DNA from: a virus
IMG/VR virus record: IMGVR_UViG_3300047557_002037
Span: 1 to 50,093 of that record
Strand: one strand, 5' to 3'
Length of the DNA: 50,093 nucleotides
In this document: positions 34,322 through 41,215 of the stretch, in pieces
How the letters are laid out: each line of letters begins with the position of its first letter
How positions within the stretch are numbered: position 1 is the stretch's first letter
Translations under genes and position numbers: made by a program
Notes under the pieces: generated by a model
The model's input: only the letters and a program-made list of their open reading frames with translations
Told to the model about the DNA's origin: nothing
The model's database searches: none

Positions 34322-34556
34322 AAGATATATGATAGTCAGTTATATTCAAAAACCTAACGGTAAACATGATGAAATAACTGAATTTAAAAGACACTATAGA
34401 ATGAGTCACGTGCAAAGTGCTAAGGTCATACTTGACCTTAAAGAAAAGAAAGTGGTCAAAAACGGTTTGAATCCCGATGCAGGTTATGACGACATGATCG
34501 AGTTTTATAAAAGACTGTTGGGGGATCGATTGACCCCCCACCTTCCTAAAGATTAA
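34314..34556 (+). CDS. Small conserved T4-like phage protein
   Basis: The ATG at 34314 lies inside the end of the deaminase gene. The 80-residue product has MIVSYIQKPNGKHDEITEFK, RHYRMSHVQSAKVILDLKEKKV and a D-D-M-I-E-F-Y-K-R-L-L end. Proteins of this type are found near dCMP deaminase in T4-like phages, with no known role. The stop overlaps the convergent phoH stop by 4 nt; I see no terminator between them. Confidence 0.7.
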   Translation: MNERYMIVSYIQKPNGKHDEITEFKRHYRMSHVQSAKVILDLKEKKVVKNGLNPDAGYDDMIEFYKRLLGDRLTPHLPKD

Positions 34557-35293
34557 TTATCGCCGTATATCGCTAATATCTCCTTTACTGCCTCGTGGCG
34601 TTCGACATCTTCTATCGTGAAGTGTACTAAATCAACGTATCTGTGGCCATCAAAATTATTATAGAGTTGTAAAAATTCCAGTAGGCCGTTGTTGCTGGGT
34701 CGGTCCGCTTGTTGTAGATCCCCCGTGACTACCATCTTCGATCCCGATCCTAATCTTGTCAACAACATTTTCATCTGTGACGGTGTGGCGTTTTGCATTT
34801 CATCTGCAATAATTACCGCATTTTTAAAAGTTCTGCCGCGCATGTATGCTAGAGGACTGGTTTCGATCACCCCCTCTCTGACAAAGTTTTCTATATCTCT
34901 AGCACAAAAGTTTTCAGCGAAAACATCGAAAATGGGCTTGGTCCAGGGTTCCATCTTTTGATTTAAATCCCCGGGCAAGAATCCGTGTTGTTCATCAACA
35001 CTTACAGCAGGTCGAGTAATTATGATCTTATCAGCATCACCGTATTTTAATTGATCGATCGCCCACTGAACGCCCAGCATGGTTTTACCTGTACCGGCTG
35101 GGCCGATAGCAAATACAATCATTTTGTTGGGATCGTTTAGTTTAAGTAGATAAGTCTCTTGACTTAGATTTTTGGGATAGATTTGAACTCGTTTGCGTTT
35201 CTCGTTTAATCTGTGATCAATATTTATTACGTTGCTGTTGAATCGTGGGTCATATTGCTCTTTTTGCTGAACTTGCGCTCTTTTTCGCTTCAT
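34553..35293 (-). CDS. phoH: PhoH-like P-loop ATPase
   Basis: The 246-residue protein has an N-terminal basic tail, then Walker A GPAGTGKT (64-71), KIIITRPAVSVDEQHGFLPG, AYMRGRTFKNAVIIADEMQN (Walker B) and MVVTGDLQQAD. This is the signature of PhoH ATPases, which are common in marine phages. The cellular role, possibly in RNA or phospholipid metabolism or the phosphate response, is unsettled. AGGAGG lies before the ATG, and the leader has a hairpin. It is the only enzyme-like gene on the - strand. The start is chosen at the ATG after TAACCTTAT. Confidence 0.95.
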   Translation of the reverse strand: MKRKRAQVQQKEQYDPRFNSNVINIDHRLNEKRKRVQIYPKNLSQETYLLKLNDPNKMIVFAIGPAGTGKTMLGVQWAIDQLKYGDADKIIITRPAVSVDEQHGFLPGDLNQKMEPWTKPIFDVFAENFCARDIENFVREGVIETSPLAYMRGRTFKNAVIIADEMQNATPSQMKMLLTRLGSGSKMVVTGDLQQADRPSNNGLLEFLQLYNNFDGHRYVDLVHFTIEDVERHEAVKEILAIYGDN

Positions 35294-35323
35294 ATAAGGT
35301 TAGCCCTCCTTTAATGTGTTAGG

Positions 35324-35350
35324 CACGGACCCTAAACCGTAGTGTCCGTG
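35324..35350 (-). promoter_or_regulatory. Leader hairpin of phoH
   Basis: CACGGAC (35324-35330) and GTCCGTG (35344-35350) form a perfect 7-bp stem with a 13-nt loop in the phoH leader, between the late box and AGGAGG. It could protect the message or control translation. No U-tract is present, so it is not a standard terminator. Confidence 0.55.
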
Positions 35351-35363
35351 ATCGAACACAAAA

Positions 35364-35372
35364 GTATTTAAC
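35364..35372 (-). promoter_or_regulatory. T4-like late promoter box on the minus strand (GTTAAATAC)
   Basis: The core TAAATAC is at the right distance upstream of phoH for a leader of about 65 nt containing the hairpin. It is divergent to the box at 35414-35422. A TATAAT-like sequence (35387-35392, - strand) is also present but has no good -35. Confidence 0.45.
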
Positions 35373-35413
35373 AAAGCGGTAAAAATATTATAAGTTACGT
35401 TTAAATTTTGAAG

Positions 35414-35422
35414 GATAAATAC
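35414..35422 (+). promoter_or_regulatory. T4-like late promoter box (GATAAATAC)
   Basis: It lies 13 nt before the ATG at 35436, with AAAGGGAG (35423-35430) in between as ribosome-binding site. It drives the two unknown genes and perhaps the lysis block. Confidence 0.7.
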
Positions 35423-35435
35423 AAAGGGAGAAATT

Positions 35436-35966
35436 ATGGCTGATATAAAAGACATTATAGCTAACATTGAACAGGTCTACGGTTCTAATAATAGCTTAAA
35501 TTTACTCAAAGATTTCGAAAGAGTTATCGATGAGCTAGACGTCTACGTCTATGATAATTGGTTAGACGGAGAACTAGTTTCTGGTCCTAAAGAAAGTCGA
35601 TATTTTGTTGAGTGCGTTTTCATGTGGCCTAGAGACAAAATGCCTGAACCTGCTGGCGGCAAGCGTTTGTTAGAATACGGATGTAAAGTGCAGGTAGCAG
35701 AAAGTCAGATAGCTAAAGTAAGAAAAATCAAAACTCCTGACGATATTCGTCCAGGAACTCGTAAAGGCAAGATCGATCACGAACCCATCTGGATGGTTAA
35801 GATCTCTATGCCAAAAAAATTAATGAGCGACATTAATAGAGGCTATACAGAGCTAGATAGAAACAAAATCGAAGATATCGTTAGTGCATCTGGAGTGAAT
35901 GCTCATATCGATCCAGCAGAAGTACAAGCACAGGAAATGGCAAATGCAGAACAACCAGCAGCTTAA
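35436..35966 (+). CDS. Conserved late protein of T4-like phages, unknown function
   Basis: The 176-residue protein starts after AAAGGGAG. It is mostly helical at the N-terminus (IEQVYGSNNSLNLLKDFERV), with a strand-rich middle (VYVYDNWLDGELVSGP, then FVECVFMWPRDKMPEP) and an E-P-I-W-M-V-K-I-S strand. The A/E/Q-rich end overlaps the next gene. A late promoter suggests a structural or assembly role. No specific family is recognised. Confidence 0.7.
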   Translation: MADIKDIIANIEQVYGSNNSLNLLKDFERVIDELDVYVYDNWLDGELVSGPKESRYFVECVFMWPRDKMPEPAGGKRLLEYGCKVQVAESQIAKVRKIKTPDDIRPGTRKGKIDHEPIWMVKISMPKKLMSDINRGYTELDRNKIEDIVSASGVNAHIDPAEVQAQEMANAEQPAA

Positions 35967-36690
35967 TGAAGGACTTCGTCCATTAGATCTTCAAGAAATG
36001 GTGCATACCATTTTTGAAATAGACAGTTTTAAGTCTAAAATGGGCGAGGATCGTGATGTATGTGTAGTCAGTTTTAAAATCAAAGATAGATCACCTGCTA
36101 AAGATTTAATGGAATTTATCGAGAAAGGTTATTCTTTTGTATTAGATGCAGATGTCAGTTCCGGAGAAGATAACAGCGGAGAATATTCTGTATTTGTAGA
36201 AATCAGCAGAACTCCTAAATTATCTGAACAGATCAAAGAATTAACCTACGGAGTTCGTAAACTCACTGGCATCGATGAATTTAAATTCAAATATTATAAA
36301 GAAAATCAAATATACGAAGTTAATACAGAGAATCTAAAGAAGATTCCTCTTACTTCTGAAGACTATGACGGTTTCATGAATCGGTTAAGAACAGAAAGTG
36401 TCAAACGATTCTTTAGTAAAACATTAATGGATGACCTAACATTAGATCAAGATATCATAACTATACATAAACCGTTTGATAAAAAGATACAGTTAAAAAT
36501 TGTCAAGGAAGATAAGCCGGATTCTATATTAGAGGGCATCGAAGACAATCTAATCATCGATGATCATTCTATGGGAGAAATCTTTTGGCTAACTAAAGTA
36601 TTAGGCGATTACAATATTAACAAAGTTGGTGAAAATTTTGTTTTCAATAATGCTGATCGATCTATGTTATTAAAAAGGATAGAACAATGA
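35944..36690 (+). CDS. Conserved late protein of T4-like phages, unknown function
   Basis: I chose the ATG at 35944 (248 residues), 23 nt inside the previous gene; a longer frame from 35899 is less likely. Distinct segments are GEDRDVCVVSFKIKDR, DLMEFIEKGYSFVLDADVSS, YSVFVEISRTPKLSEQIKEL and a C-terminal GEIFWLTKVLGDYNINKVG. The N-terminal half looks like a mixed alpha/beta domain used for protein-protein contact. It is found with the preceding gene in related phages, so they may form a complex. Function unknown. Confidence 0.7.
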   Translation: MQNNQQLNEGLRPLDLQEMVHTIFEIDSFKSKMGEDRDVCVVSFKIKDRSPAKDLMEFIEKGYSFVLDADVSSGEDNSGEYSVFVEISRTPKLSEQIKELTYGVRKLTGIDEFKFKYYKENQIYEVNTENLKKIPLTSEDYDGFMNRLRTESVKRFFSKTLMDDLTLDQDIITIHKPFDKKIQLKIVKEDKPDSILEGIEDNLIIDDHSMGEIFWLTKVLGDYNINKVGENFVFNNADRSMLLKRIEQ

Positions 36691-37313
36691 GTTTTACATT
36701 CGAATTCACAAAAGAACAATTAAAAGAAATGATTCCTAAAAATCCCTATGTGGATCAATGGTACAAGGCTTTGAGCGAAATTCTTCCAGAATATGAAATC
36801 AATACTCCCCAGCGTGTGGCAGCATTCATAGCACAATGCGCACACGAAAGTGGTGGATTTATTTTCTTAAAAGAAAATCTAAACTATCGTGCTGCTAGTT
36901 TACGTAAAGTTTTTCCTAAGTATTTTCCAGATGATGCCACAGCAGCCGCATACGCTAATAAACCAGAAATGATCGCTAATAGAGTTTATGCAAATCGTAT
37001 GGGAAACGGCGATGAGGCCAGCGGAGATGGTTGGAGATTCTGTGGTCGTGGACTAATTCAATTAACTGGTAAGAACAACTATACATTTTTCGCAGCATCT
37101 ATAGGAGTTAGTTTGGAAGAATGCGCCGAATATTTAGAAACATTCGAAGGTGCTGTACAATCAGGTTGTTTCTTCTGGGAACAAAATAAACTTAATCAAT
37201 GGGCGGATGCCGGAGATATTCTTACATTAACTAAGCGTATCAATGGTGGCACTATCGGACTTGAGGACAGGATTAAACACTACAATCACGCCCTACACGT
37301 CTTCGGAGTGTAA
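36687..37313 (+). CDS. GH19-type endolysin (lysozyme/chitinase fold)
   Basis: The 208-residue protein shows the glycoside hydrolase family 19 pattern used by phage lysins. AAFIAQCAHESGGF holds the catalytic Glu, ENLNYRAASLRKVFPKYF follows, and GDGWRFCGRGLIQLTGKNNY is the substrate groove. FEGAVQSGCFFWEQNKLNQWAD and ITLTKRINGG complete the fold. It should cut peptidoglycan glycan strands at lysis. There is no signal peptide, so it would need a holin. Its position right before the spanin-like pair confirms the lysis role. It overlaps the previous gene as ATGA. Confidence 0.9.
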   Translation: MSFTFEFTKEQLKEMIPKNPYVDQWYKALSEILPEYEINTPQRVAAFIAQCAHESGGFIFLKENLNYRAASLRKVFPKYFPDDATAAAYANKPEMIANRVYANRMGNGDEASGDGWRFCGRGLIQLTGKNNYTFFAASIGVSLEECAEYLETFEGAVQSGCFFWEQNKLNQWADAGDILTLTKRINGGTIGLEDRIKHYNHALHVFGV

Positions 37314-37315
37314 AA

Positions 37316-37771
37316 ATGTTTTCATGGTTAATGGATGCAGTCCTTAGCTCAATACCTGCCTGGATGTGGCTAGTAGGAGCAGGGACTGGATTAGTTGCCT
37401 TCTTTTTCGCTAGTATTTTCAGTCACTTTCCCCCTGTTCGACCTTACATGATGCTGGTAAAACCTCTAGGAGGTTTAGCTGCATTGGTTTGTGTATTCAT
37501 GTACGGTGGTAGCGGAGTACAGGCTATGTGGGAAGAAAAGGTTCGCATAGCACAAGAAGAAGCTGATCGAAAAGCAGTATTAGCCGAACAACTTAACAAA
37601 GATTTAGATAAAGAAAGAAAAAAGAAAGCAGAAGTGCGTGTAGAATACAGAGACCGAATAAAAACTGAAATTAAAGAAGTTGAAAAAATCATCGATGCTA
37701 AATGTGAAATTGATCCAAAAGTTTTAGAACTTCTTAATAAAGCTGCTACTAATCCGGAGAAAGCGAAATGA
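37316..37771 (+). CDS. Membrane protein with coiled coil, probable i-spanin-like
   Basis: The 151-residue protein has two hydrophobic segments (WLVGAGTGLVAFFFASIFSHF and VKPLGGLAALVCVFMYGGSG), then a long charged coiled coil from about residue 65 (QEEADRKAVLAEQLNKDLDK onward). Inner-membrane spanins (Rz) have one N-terminal anchor and a periplasmic coiled coil; here there are two anchors. It ends as the lipoprotein gene begins, with a 4-nt overlap, as in Rz/Rz1 pairs. A combined holin and spanin role is possible. Confidence 0.65.
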   Translation: MFSWLMDAVLSSIPAWMWLVGAGTGLVAFFFASIFSHFPPVRPYMMLVKPLGGLAALVCVFMYGGSGVQAMWEEKVRIAQEEADRKAVLAEQLNKDLDKERKKKAEVRVEYRDRIKTEIKEVEKIIDAKCEIDPKVLELLNKAATNPEKAK

Positions 37772-38037
37772 AATTTTTAATTTTGTTAGCTCCATTGCTT
37801 TTAACTGGATGTTTGTTTAAACAGCCTGTTCCTGTAAAACAAGTATGGCCCGATGTTCCTAAAGAATTATTAGAAGCCTGTCCGGATCTTAAAAAAGTTG
37901 ATCCAGAAAAAAATAAACTCAGCGATATTTTAAATGTAGTCAGCGAAAATTATTCTACGTACTATGATTGTAAAGCCAAAGTAGATGATTGGATAGTATG
38001 GTATAATGGTCAGAAAAAGATATATGAAGGAAAATAG
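37768..38037 (+). CDS. Outer-membrane lipoprotein, probable o-spanin (Rz1-like)
   Basis: The 89-residue protein has a short signal with lipobox L-L-T-G-C at residue 16 (FLILLAPLLLTGCLF), after which the mature protein would be lipidated. The mature part includes a proline-rich stretch, EACPDLKKVDPEKNKLSD, then VVSENYSTYYDCKAKVDDWI and YNGQKKIYEGK. This pattern is common in phage Rz1-like proteins. With its neighbour it would fuse inner and outer membranes in the last step of lysis. Confidence 0.8.
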   Translation: MKFLILLAPLLLTGCLFKQPVPVKQVWPDVPKELLEACPDLKKVDPEKNKLSDILNVVSENYSTYYDCKAKVDDWIVWYNGQKKIYEGK

Positions 38038-38039
38038 CC

Positions 38040-38324
38040 ATGAGTTTTATTAGAAAACTTGAAGAAGGAGCGGCTAAAAAACTAAGACGTATTTTTTTAG
38101 ATTCCAACAAACGTGCAGAATATGCAATCAATGATGTTGCTAGATTAGAAAAAGAATTAGCCAACGCTAAAATAAAAGCGTATAATGAAGCTAAGGCTGC
38201 ACACGAAGCGGCTATGCGAGCAGCAGAAAAAGCTCAAAAAGTTGCTGCTGAATTATTGCTAGAAGTTAGAGCCAGCGAAGAAAGATTAAAATTACAAGAA
38301 GAACTGTTAAACAACGGAAAATAA
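38040..38324 (+). CDS. Small coiled-coil protein in the lysis region
   Basis: The 94-residue protein is almost entirely a highly charged Ala/Lys/Glu helix (RLEKELANAKIKAYNEAKAA, then AAMRAAEKAQKVAAELLL). It has no hydrophobic segment long enough to cross the membrane. It may interact with the spanin coiled coil. No family recognised. Confidence 0.7.
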   Translation: MSFIRKLEEGAAKKLRRIFLDSNKRAEYAINDVARLEKELANAKIKAYNEAKAAHEAAMRAAEKAQKVAAELLLEVRASEERLKLQEELLNNGK

Positions 38325-38687
38325 ATGTCACCAGTATTTGATACAGACAATGATGGTAAGATTGGTCGCCGAGACATAGACGCCAGCGATCGCTTACTAG
38401 AATTGGAACTTAGAGAAGAAAAAGCCGATAGCCAACGTAGAATGGCTTGGGTAGCAATCATCTCTATGATCGTCTTTACGGTTCTATTGTTCAGTCCTGT
38501 TGTGTCAGATGCTAGAGTTTCTGCGTTGGCAGATTTGTTAGGATTATTTTACATAGCTCAAGCGGGAGTAGTAGGTGCTTATATGGGTGTTACCGCTTGG
38601 ATGAGCAAAGGAGAAACTTCCATCATTAGAAAGTTATCTTCTGAACAGGTTACAAAGGTGCCGCAGCCTAAACAACCGGAATTATAG
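38325..38687 (+). CDS. Two-pass membrane protein with an EF-hand-like loop, holin candidate
   Basis: The 120-residue protein starts with a calcium-loop sequence (DTDNDGKIGRRDID, residues 5-18), then a charged helix. Two hydrophobic segments follow: MAWVAIISMIVFTVLLFSPVV and ADLLGLFYIAQAGVVGAYMG. The C-terminus is basic. The topology fits a two-pass holin, and the gene lies in the lysis block. The calcium loop is unusual for a holin and could link pore opening to ion conditions, which is speculative. Confidence 0.6.
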   Translation: MSPVFDTDNDGKIGRRDIDASDRLLELELREEKADSQRRMAWVAIISMIVFTVLLFSPVVSDARVSALADLLGLFYIAQAGVVGAYMGVTAWMSKGETSIIRKLSSEQVTKVPQPKQPEL

Positions 38688-38722
38688 TAGTAGTTTACTC
38701 GATAGTTTTTTTAGATTTTTTG

Positions 38723-38731
38723 GGTAAATAA
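38723..38731 (+). promoter_or_regulatory. T4-like late promoter box (GGTAAATAA)
   Basis: It lies 30 nt before the ATG at 38762, with GAGGAG as ribosome-binding site between. A T-rich stretch (38706-38720) precedes it, but I see no stem that would make it a terminator. Confidence 0.5.
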
Positions 38732-38761
38732 CATTACAGTTAATTAGAGCGAGGAGCGAAG

Positions 38762-39049
38762 ATGGACGATAGAAAGTTACTCAAGTGGGTGTTTATAGTT
38801 TTACTAGCACCTCTTGCGTTAGCATATTTTAGCGATGGGGAGAGATTTAGATATCCTTGTCAAGATCCCAAGAACTGGGATAAGGAAATGTGCAAATTAC
38901 CTCATTGCGATGTTACCCGCACATGCCCAGAACACATTTTTAAAGGTCAACGCGACCCAAGACTAGGACCAGGAAAAGATGAACCGACTAAAACAATTAC
39001 TACTCCAACTCAAGGATTTAATATACAAGGAGCAAACTGTGGAAAATAA
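38762..39049 (+). CDS. Small Cys-rich membrane-anchored or secreted protein
   Basis: The 95-residue protein has an N-terminal hydrophobic segment (LLKWVFIVLLAPLALAYF), then a periplasm-like region with five cysteines before the last one (FRYPCQDPKNWDKEMCKLPH, then CDVTRTCPEHIF, and a final ANCGK). Disulfides are plausible. GAGGAG precedes the start. The end overlaps the next gene by 11 nt. No family recognised; it may have an envelope or lysis function. Confidence 0.65.
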   Translation: MDDRKLLKWVFIVLLAPLALAYFSDGERFRYPCQDPKNWDKEMCKLPHCDVTRTCPEHIFKGQRDPRLGPGKDEPTKTITTPTQGFNIQGANCGK

Positions 39050-39569
39050 TAACGTATCTCAACGATATACCGAAGAGGAGCTAATGGCTCGACTGAAATT
39101 CTTTATTGGTATCTGTCTAGCATTAACATTATTTGGTATCGTATTTGTCGTGTTATATTCTTTAATTTTCGTAACACAACCCCTTAATGCTATTAGTCCA
39201 ATCGATCAAAAGTTTTTTGAACTGATTATTCCTATTGCTACATTCTTAACAGGCACACTGTCTGGAATTATGTTAGCTGGCGGGGATAAAGATTTAAAAG
39301 CTAAAGCATTAGAAGCGGCTACAAAAGCCCCGACTGTTAGCGGAAACCCAAGTTCAACTCCCCCAGCAGGTGGAGGATTTAGTGCAAGTGCAAACTTCGG
39401 TGGGGCTAGCATGAGCTTTAATAAACCGCTGACACCGGCTTTCGGTGGAGCACCATTGGGCGGTAACACTATGAGTACAGTTCCAGCGTTTGGATCAGCA
39501 CCAATGGCTCCTATGATGAGCAGCACAGGCAAGCCTATGCCTGTTCAACCAGATCAACCAGAACTATAA
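39039..39569 (+). CDS. Two-pass membrane protein with Gly/Pro/Phe-rich tail
   Basis: The GTG at 39039 has AAGGAG (39027-39032) six nt upstream, which makes it a better start than the ATG at 38979; the product is 176 residues. Two hydrophobic segments (FFIGICLALTLFGIVFVVLY and LIIPIATFLTGTLSGIMLAG) are followed by a low-complexity tail of Gly, Pro, Ser, Ala and Phe (PAGGGFSASANFGGASMSF). Similar in topology to its upstream neighbour at 38325, it is a second holin or antiholin candidate. The disordered tail may be periplasmic or cytoplasmic; I cannot tell. Confidence 0.6.
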   Translation: MENNNVSQRYTEEELMARLKFFIGICLALTLFGIVFVVLYSLIFVTQPLNAISPIDQKFFELIIPIATFLTGTLSGIMLAGGDKDLKAKALEAATKAPTVSGNPSSTPPAGGGFSASANFGGASMSFNKPLTPAFGGAPLGGNTMSTVPAFGSAPMAPMMSSTGKPMPVQPDQPEL

Positions 39570-39581
39570 AGGAGAGTTCAA

Positions 39582-39809
39582 ATGAAACATTATATTTTCG
39601 CAGCAGGTTTAGCATTAGCAGTAGCATACCCCACAGTATATGCTGCCGATGATAAGAAACCAGAAACAGTTAAAGTCTGTGTAGATGTTCAAGGTAAAGA
39701 TGGAAAACCAGTAATTGATCCAAAAACCAAAAAACCAAAACAAGACTGTAAGGAAGTAAAGAAACATAAAAAACATGAAGGCACAGCAGTTCCTGAAAAG
39801 AAAAAATAA
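39582..39809 (+). CDS. Small secreted Lys-rich protein
   Basis: GGAGAG lies before the ATG. Residues 1-21 form a classical signal peptide (KHYIFAAGLALAVAYPTVYA with an A-x-A-type cleavage site), followed by a mature protein of about 50 residues that is lysine-rich and has two cysteines (VKVCVDVQGKDGKPVID, then KQDCKEVKKHKKHEG). It should be periplasmic. A role in envelope disruption or binding of polyanions is possible. It is the last gene before a terminator. Confidence 0.65.
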   Translation: MKHYIFAAGLALAVAYPTVYAADDKKPETVKVCVDVQGKDGKPVIDPKTKKPKQDCKEVKKHKKHEGTAVPEKKK

Positions 39810-39833
39810 CAGCTCAGTAAATCTTCATTAAAT

Positions 39834-39860
39834 AAAAGGACTGCTTGACGTAGTCCTTTT
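39834..39860 (+). terminator. Intrinsic terminator with a promoter -35 box in its loop
   Basis: AAAAGGACT (39834-39842) and AGTCCTTTT (39852-39860) form a 9-bp stem with a 9-nt loop, followed by more T residues (39861-39863). The -35 box of the dnaJ promoter (39845-39850) lies in the loop, so terminator and promoter are physically merged. Confidence 0.85.
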
Positions 39861-39873
39861 TTTATCATATAAT
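39845..39873 (+). promoter_or_regulatory. Near-consensus sigma-70 promoter for dnaJ
   Basis: TTGACG (39845-39850), a 17-nt spacer and TATAAT (39868-39873) are followed by six nt and the ATG at 39880. The expected +1 is therefore the A of the ATG, without a ribosome-binding site, as for uvdE. The -35 lies in the loop of the upstream terminator. Confidence 0.85.
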
Positions 39874-39879
39874 AGTACT

Positions 39880-40731
39880 ATGGATTATTACTCAACTCTT
39901 GGACTTAAAAGAGGTGCATCTGAAGAAGAAATTAAAAAGGCTTATCGCAAACTAGCGATGCAGCATCACCCCGACCGAGGCGGTGATCAAAATAAATTTA
40001 AAGAAATATCAACTGCCTACGAAGCACTTAGCGATCCAGAAAAGAAAAGGATAATCGATCTAGGGGGAGATCCTAATGCGCAGCCGGGTATGGGATTTGG
40101 TCAAGGTTCGAGTCCGTTTGAATTCCATTTTGGAACCGGAGATTTAAATGATATATTTGGAAGTTTTGGGTTCGGAGGAGCAGGATTTGGAAGACAACCT
40201 CTTAGAAGGAATAAAAGTCTTAATATCAATGTAGAAATCACATTAGAAGATGTTCTCAAAGGAAAAGATTTAAACGCCGAAATAAACATGCCTGGTGGCA
40301 GAAACAAGATGATCAACATACAGATCCCACCCGGAATAGAACATGGACAACAAATTAGATATGAGGGTATGGGGGACAATTCAATTTCTAATCTTAGACC
40401 CGGAGATCTTTTTGTAAATGTTCTAGTCAAAGATCATTCGAGATTTAAAAGAGAAGGAACATCTCTTATATTAGAAAAAGAAATTTCAGTATGGGATGCT
40501 ATCCTAGGATCGGCATTAGAAATAGAAACATTGGATCAGAAAACTCTATCAATAACTGTACCTGCAGGTACACAACCCGAAACTGTTTTTAGTTGCAGGG
40601 GTGAAGGTATTCCTAATATGAGAACCAGACAGAGGGGAAATCTTTTAATAAAAATAAAAGTAAAAATACCTAAAAATTTAAACAACGAACAATTATCAAT
40701 CATACAGCAATTTAAAATAAATGGAATTTAA
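39880..40731 (+). CDS. dnaJ: DnaJ/CbpA-type co-chaperone
   Basis: The 283-residue protein has a J domain at its N-terminus (MDYYSTLGLKRGASEEEIKK), with HPD at 30-32 that stimulates the ATPase of DnaK. A Gly/Phe-rich linker (GFGQGSSPFEFHFGTGDL) follows, then two beta-sandwich C-terminal domains (LNINVEITLEDVLKGKDL; GTQPETVFSCRGEGIPN). There is no cysteine-rich zinc domain, so it is the CbpA/DnaJ-B type. It should bring substrates to the host DnaK. The promoter is close to perfect and the message is probably leaderless. The next gene starts 11 nt before its stop. Confidence 0.93.
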   Translation: MDYYSTLGLKRGASEEEIKKAYRKLAMQHHPDRGGDQNKFKEISTAYEALSDPEKKRIIDLGGDPNAQPGMGFGQGSSPFEFHFGTGDLNDIFGSFGFGGAGFGRQPLRRNKSLNINVEITLEDVLKGKDLNAEINMPGGRNKMINIQIPPGIEHGQQIRYEGMGDNSISNLRPGDLFVNVLVKDHSRFKREGTSLILEKEISVWDAILGSALEIETLDQKTLSITVPAGTQPETVFSCRGEGIPNMRTRQRGNLLIKIKVKIPKNLNNEQLSIIQQFKINGI

Positions 40732-41215
40732 ATTAGGACCACACGAAACTCTGATACAATCTAGCACGGCTTGGGACTTTTCTATAGACGAAAATTCACA
40801 AGCATTAGAAAAAGCCATGATAGATTTTATGTTAGAAGCCAAAGGCATAGGATTGGCTGCAAATCAAATCGGACTTACTAAGCGTGTATTTGTTATGGGC
40901 AGTCATAATATCAAAGGATTTCCAGAACCATTTGCATTATTCAATCCTAGGATATTAGAACGCAGCACCGAAGAGGTGTTGGATGACGAAGGCTGTCTCA
41001 GCTATCCGGGACTTTTTTTAAAAGTAAAACGTCCTGCATGGGTAATAGCTGAATATCAAAATAGCAAGGGCGATGTCATCGAAGCTAGATTCGAGGGATA
41101 CCTGGCCAAATGTTTTCAACATGAACTAGATCATCTGGACGGTATATGTTTTGTTGACAGAGTATCCCAGATGAAATTACAATTAGCTATGAAGAAATTA
41201 AAAAAGGTAAAATAA
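40721..41215 (+). CDS. def: Peptide deformylase
   Basis: The 164-residue protein shows the three PDF motifs: GIGLAANQIG (42-51), EGCLS (90-94) and HELDH (134-138). Cys92 and the two His bind the catalytic metal, and Glu135 is catalytic. It removes the formyl group from new proteins. Marine phages often carry a short PDF, which may help the turnover or function of proteins made late in infection. It overlaps dnaJ by 11 nt and clpA by one. Confidence 0.95.
   Translation: MEFKLGPHETLIQSSTAWDFSIDENSQALEKAMIDFMLEAKGIGLAANQIGLTKRVFVMGSHNIKGFPEPFALFNPRILERSTEEVLDDEGCLSYPGLFLKVKRPAWVIAEYQNSKGDVIEARFEGYLAKCFQHELDHLDGICFVDRVSQMKLQLAMKKLKKVK
41154..41183 (+). promoter_or_regulatory. Candidate sigma-70 promoter before the ClpA-like gene
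   Basis: TTGACA (41154-41159), an 18-nt spacer and TACAAT (41178-41183) lie inside the deformylase gene. The expected start near 41190 leaves a leader of 25 nt before the ATG at 41215. The chance of a random match is not negligible. Confidence 0.4.

Noticed and set aside
38706-38720. T-rich tract as a terminator after the holin candidate
   Set aside because: No stable stem precedes it.
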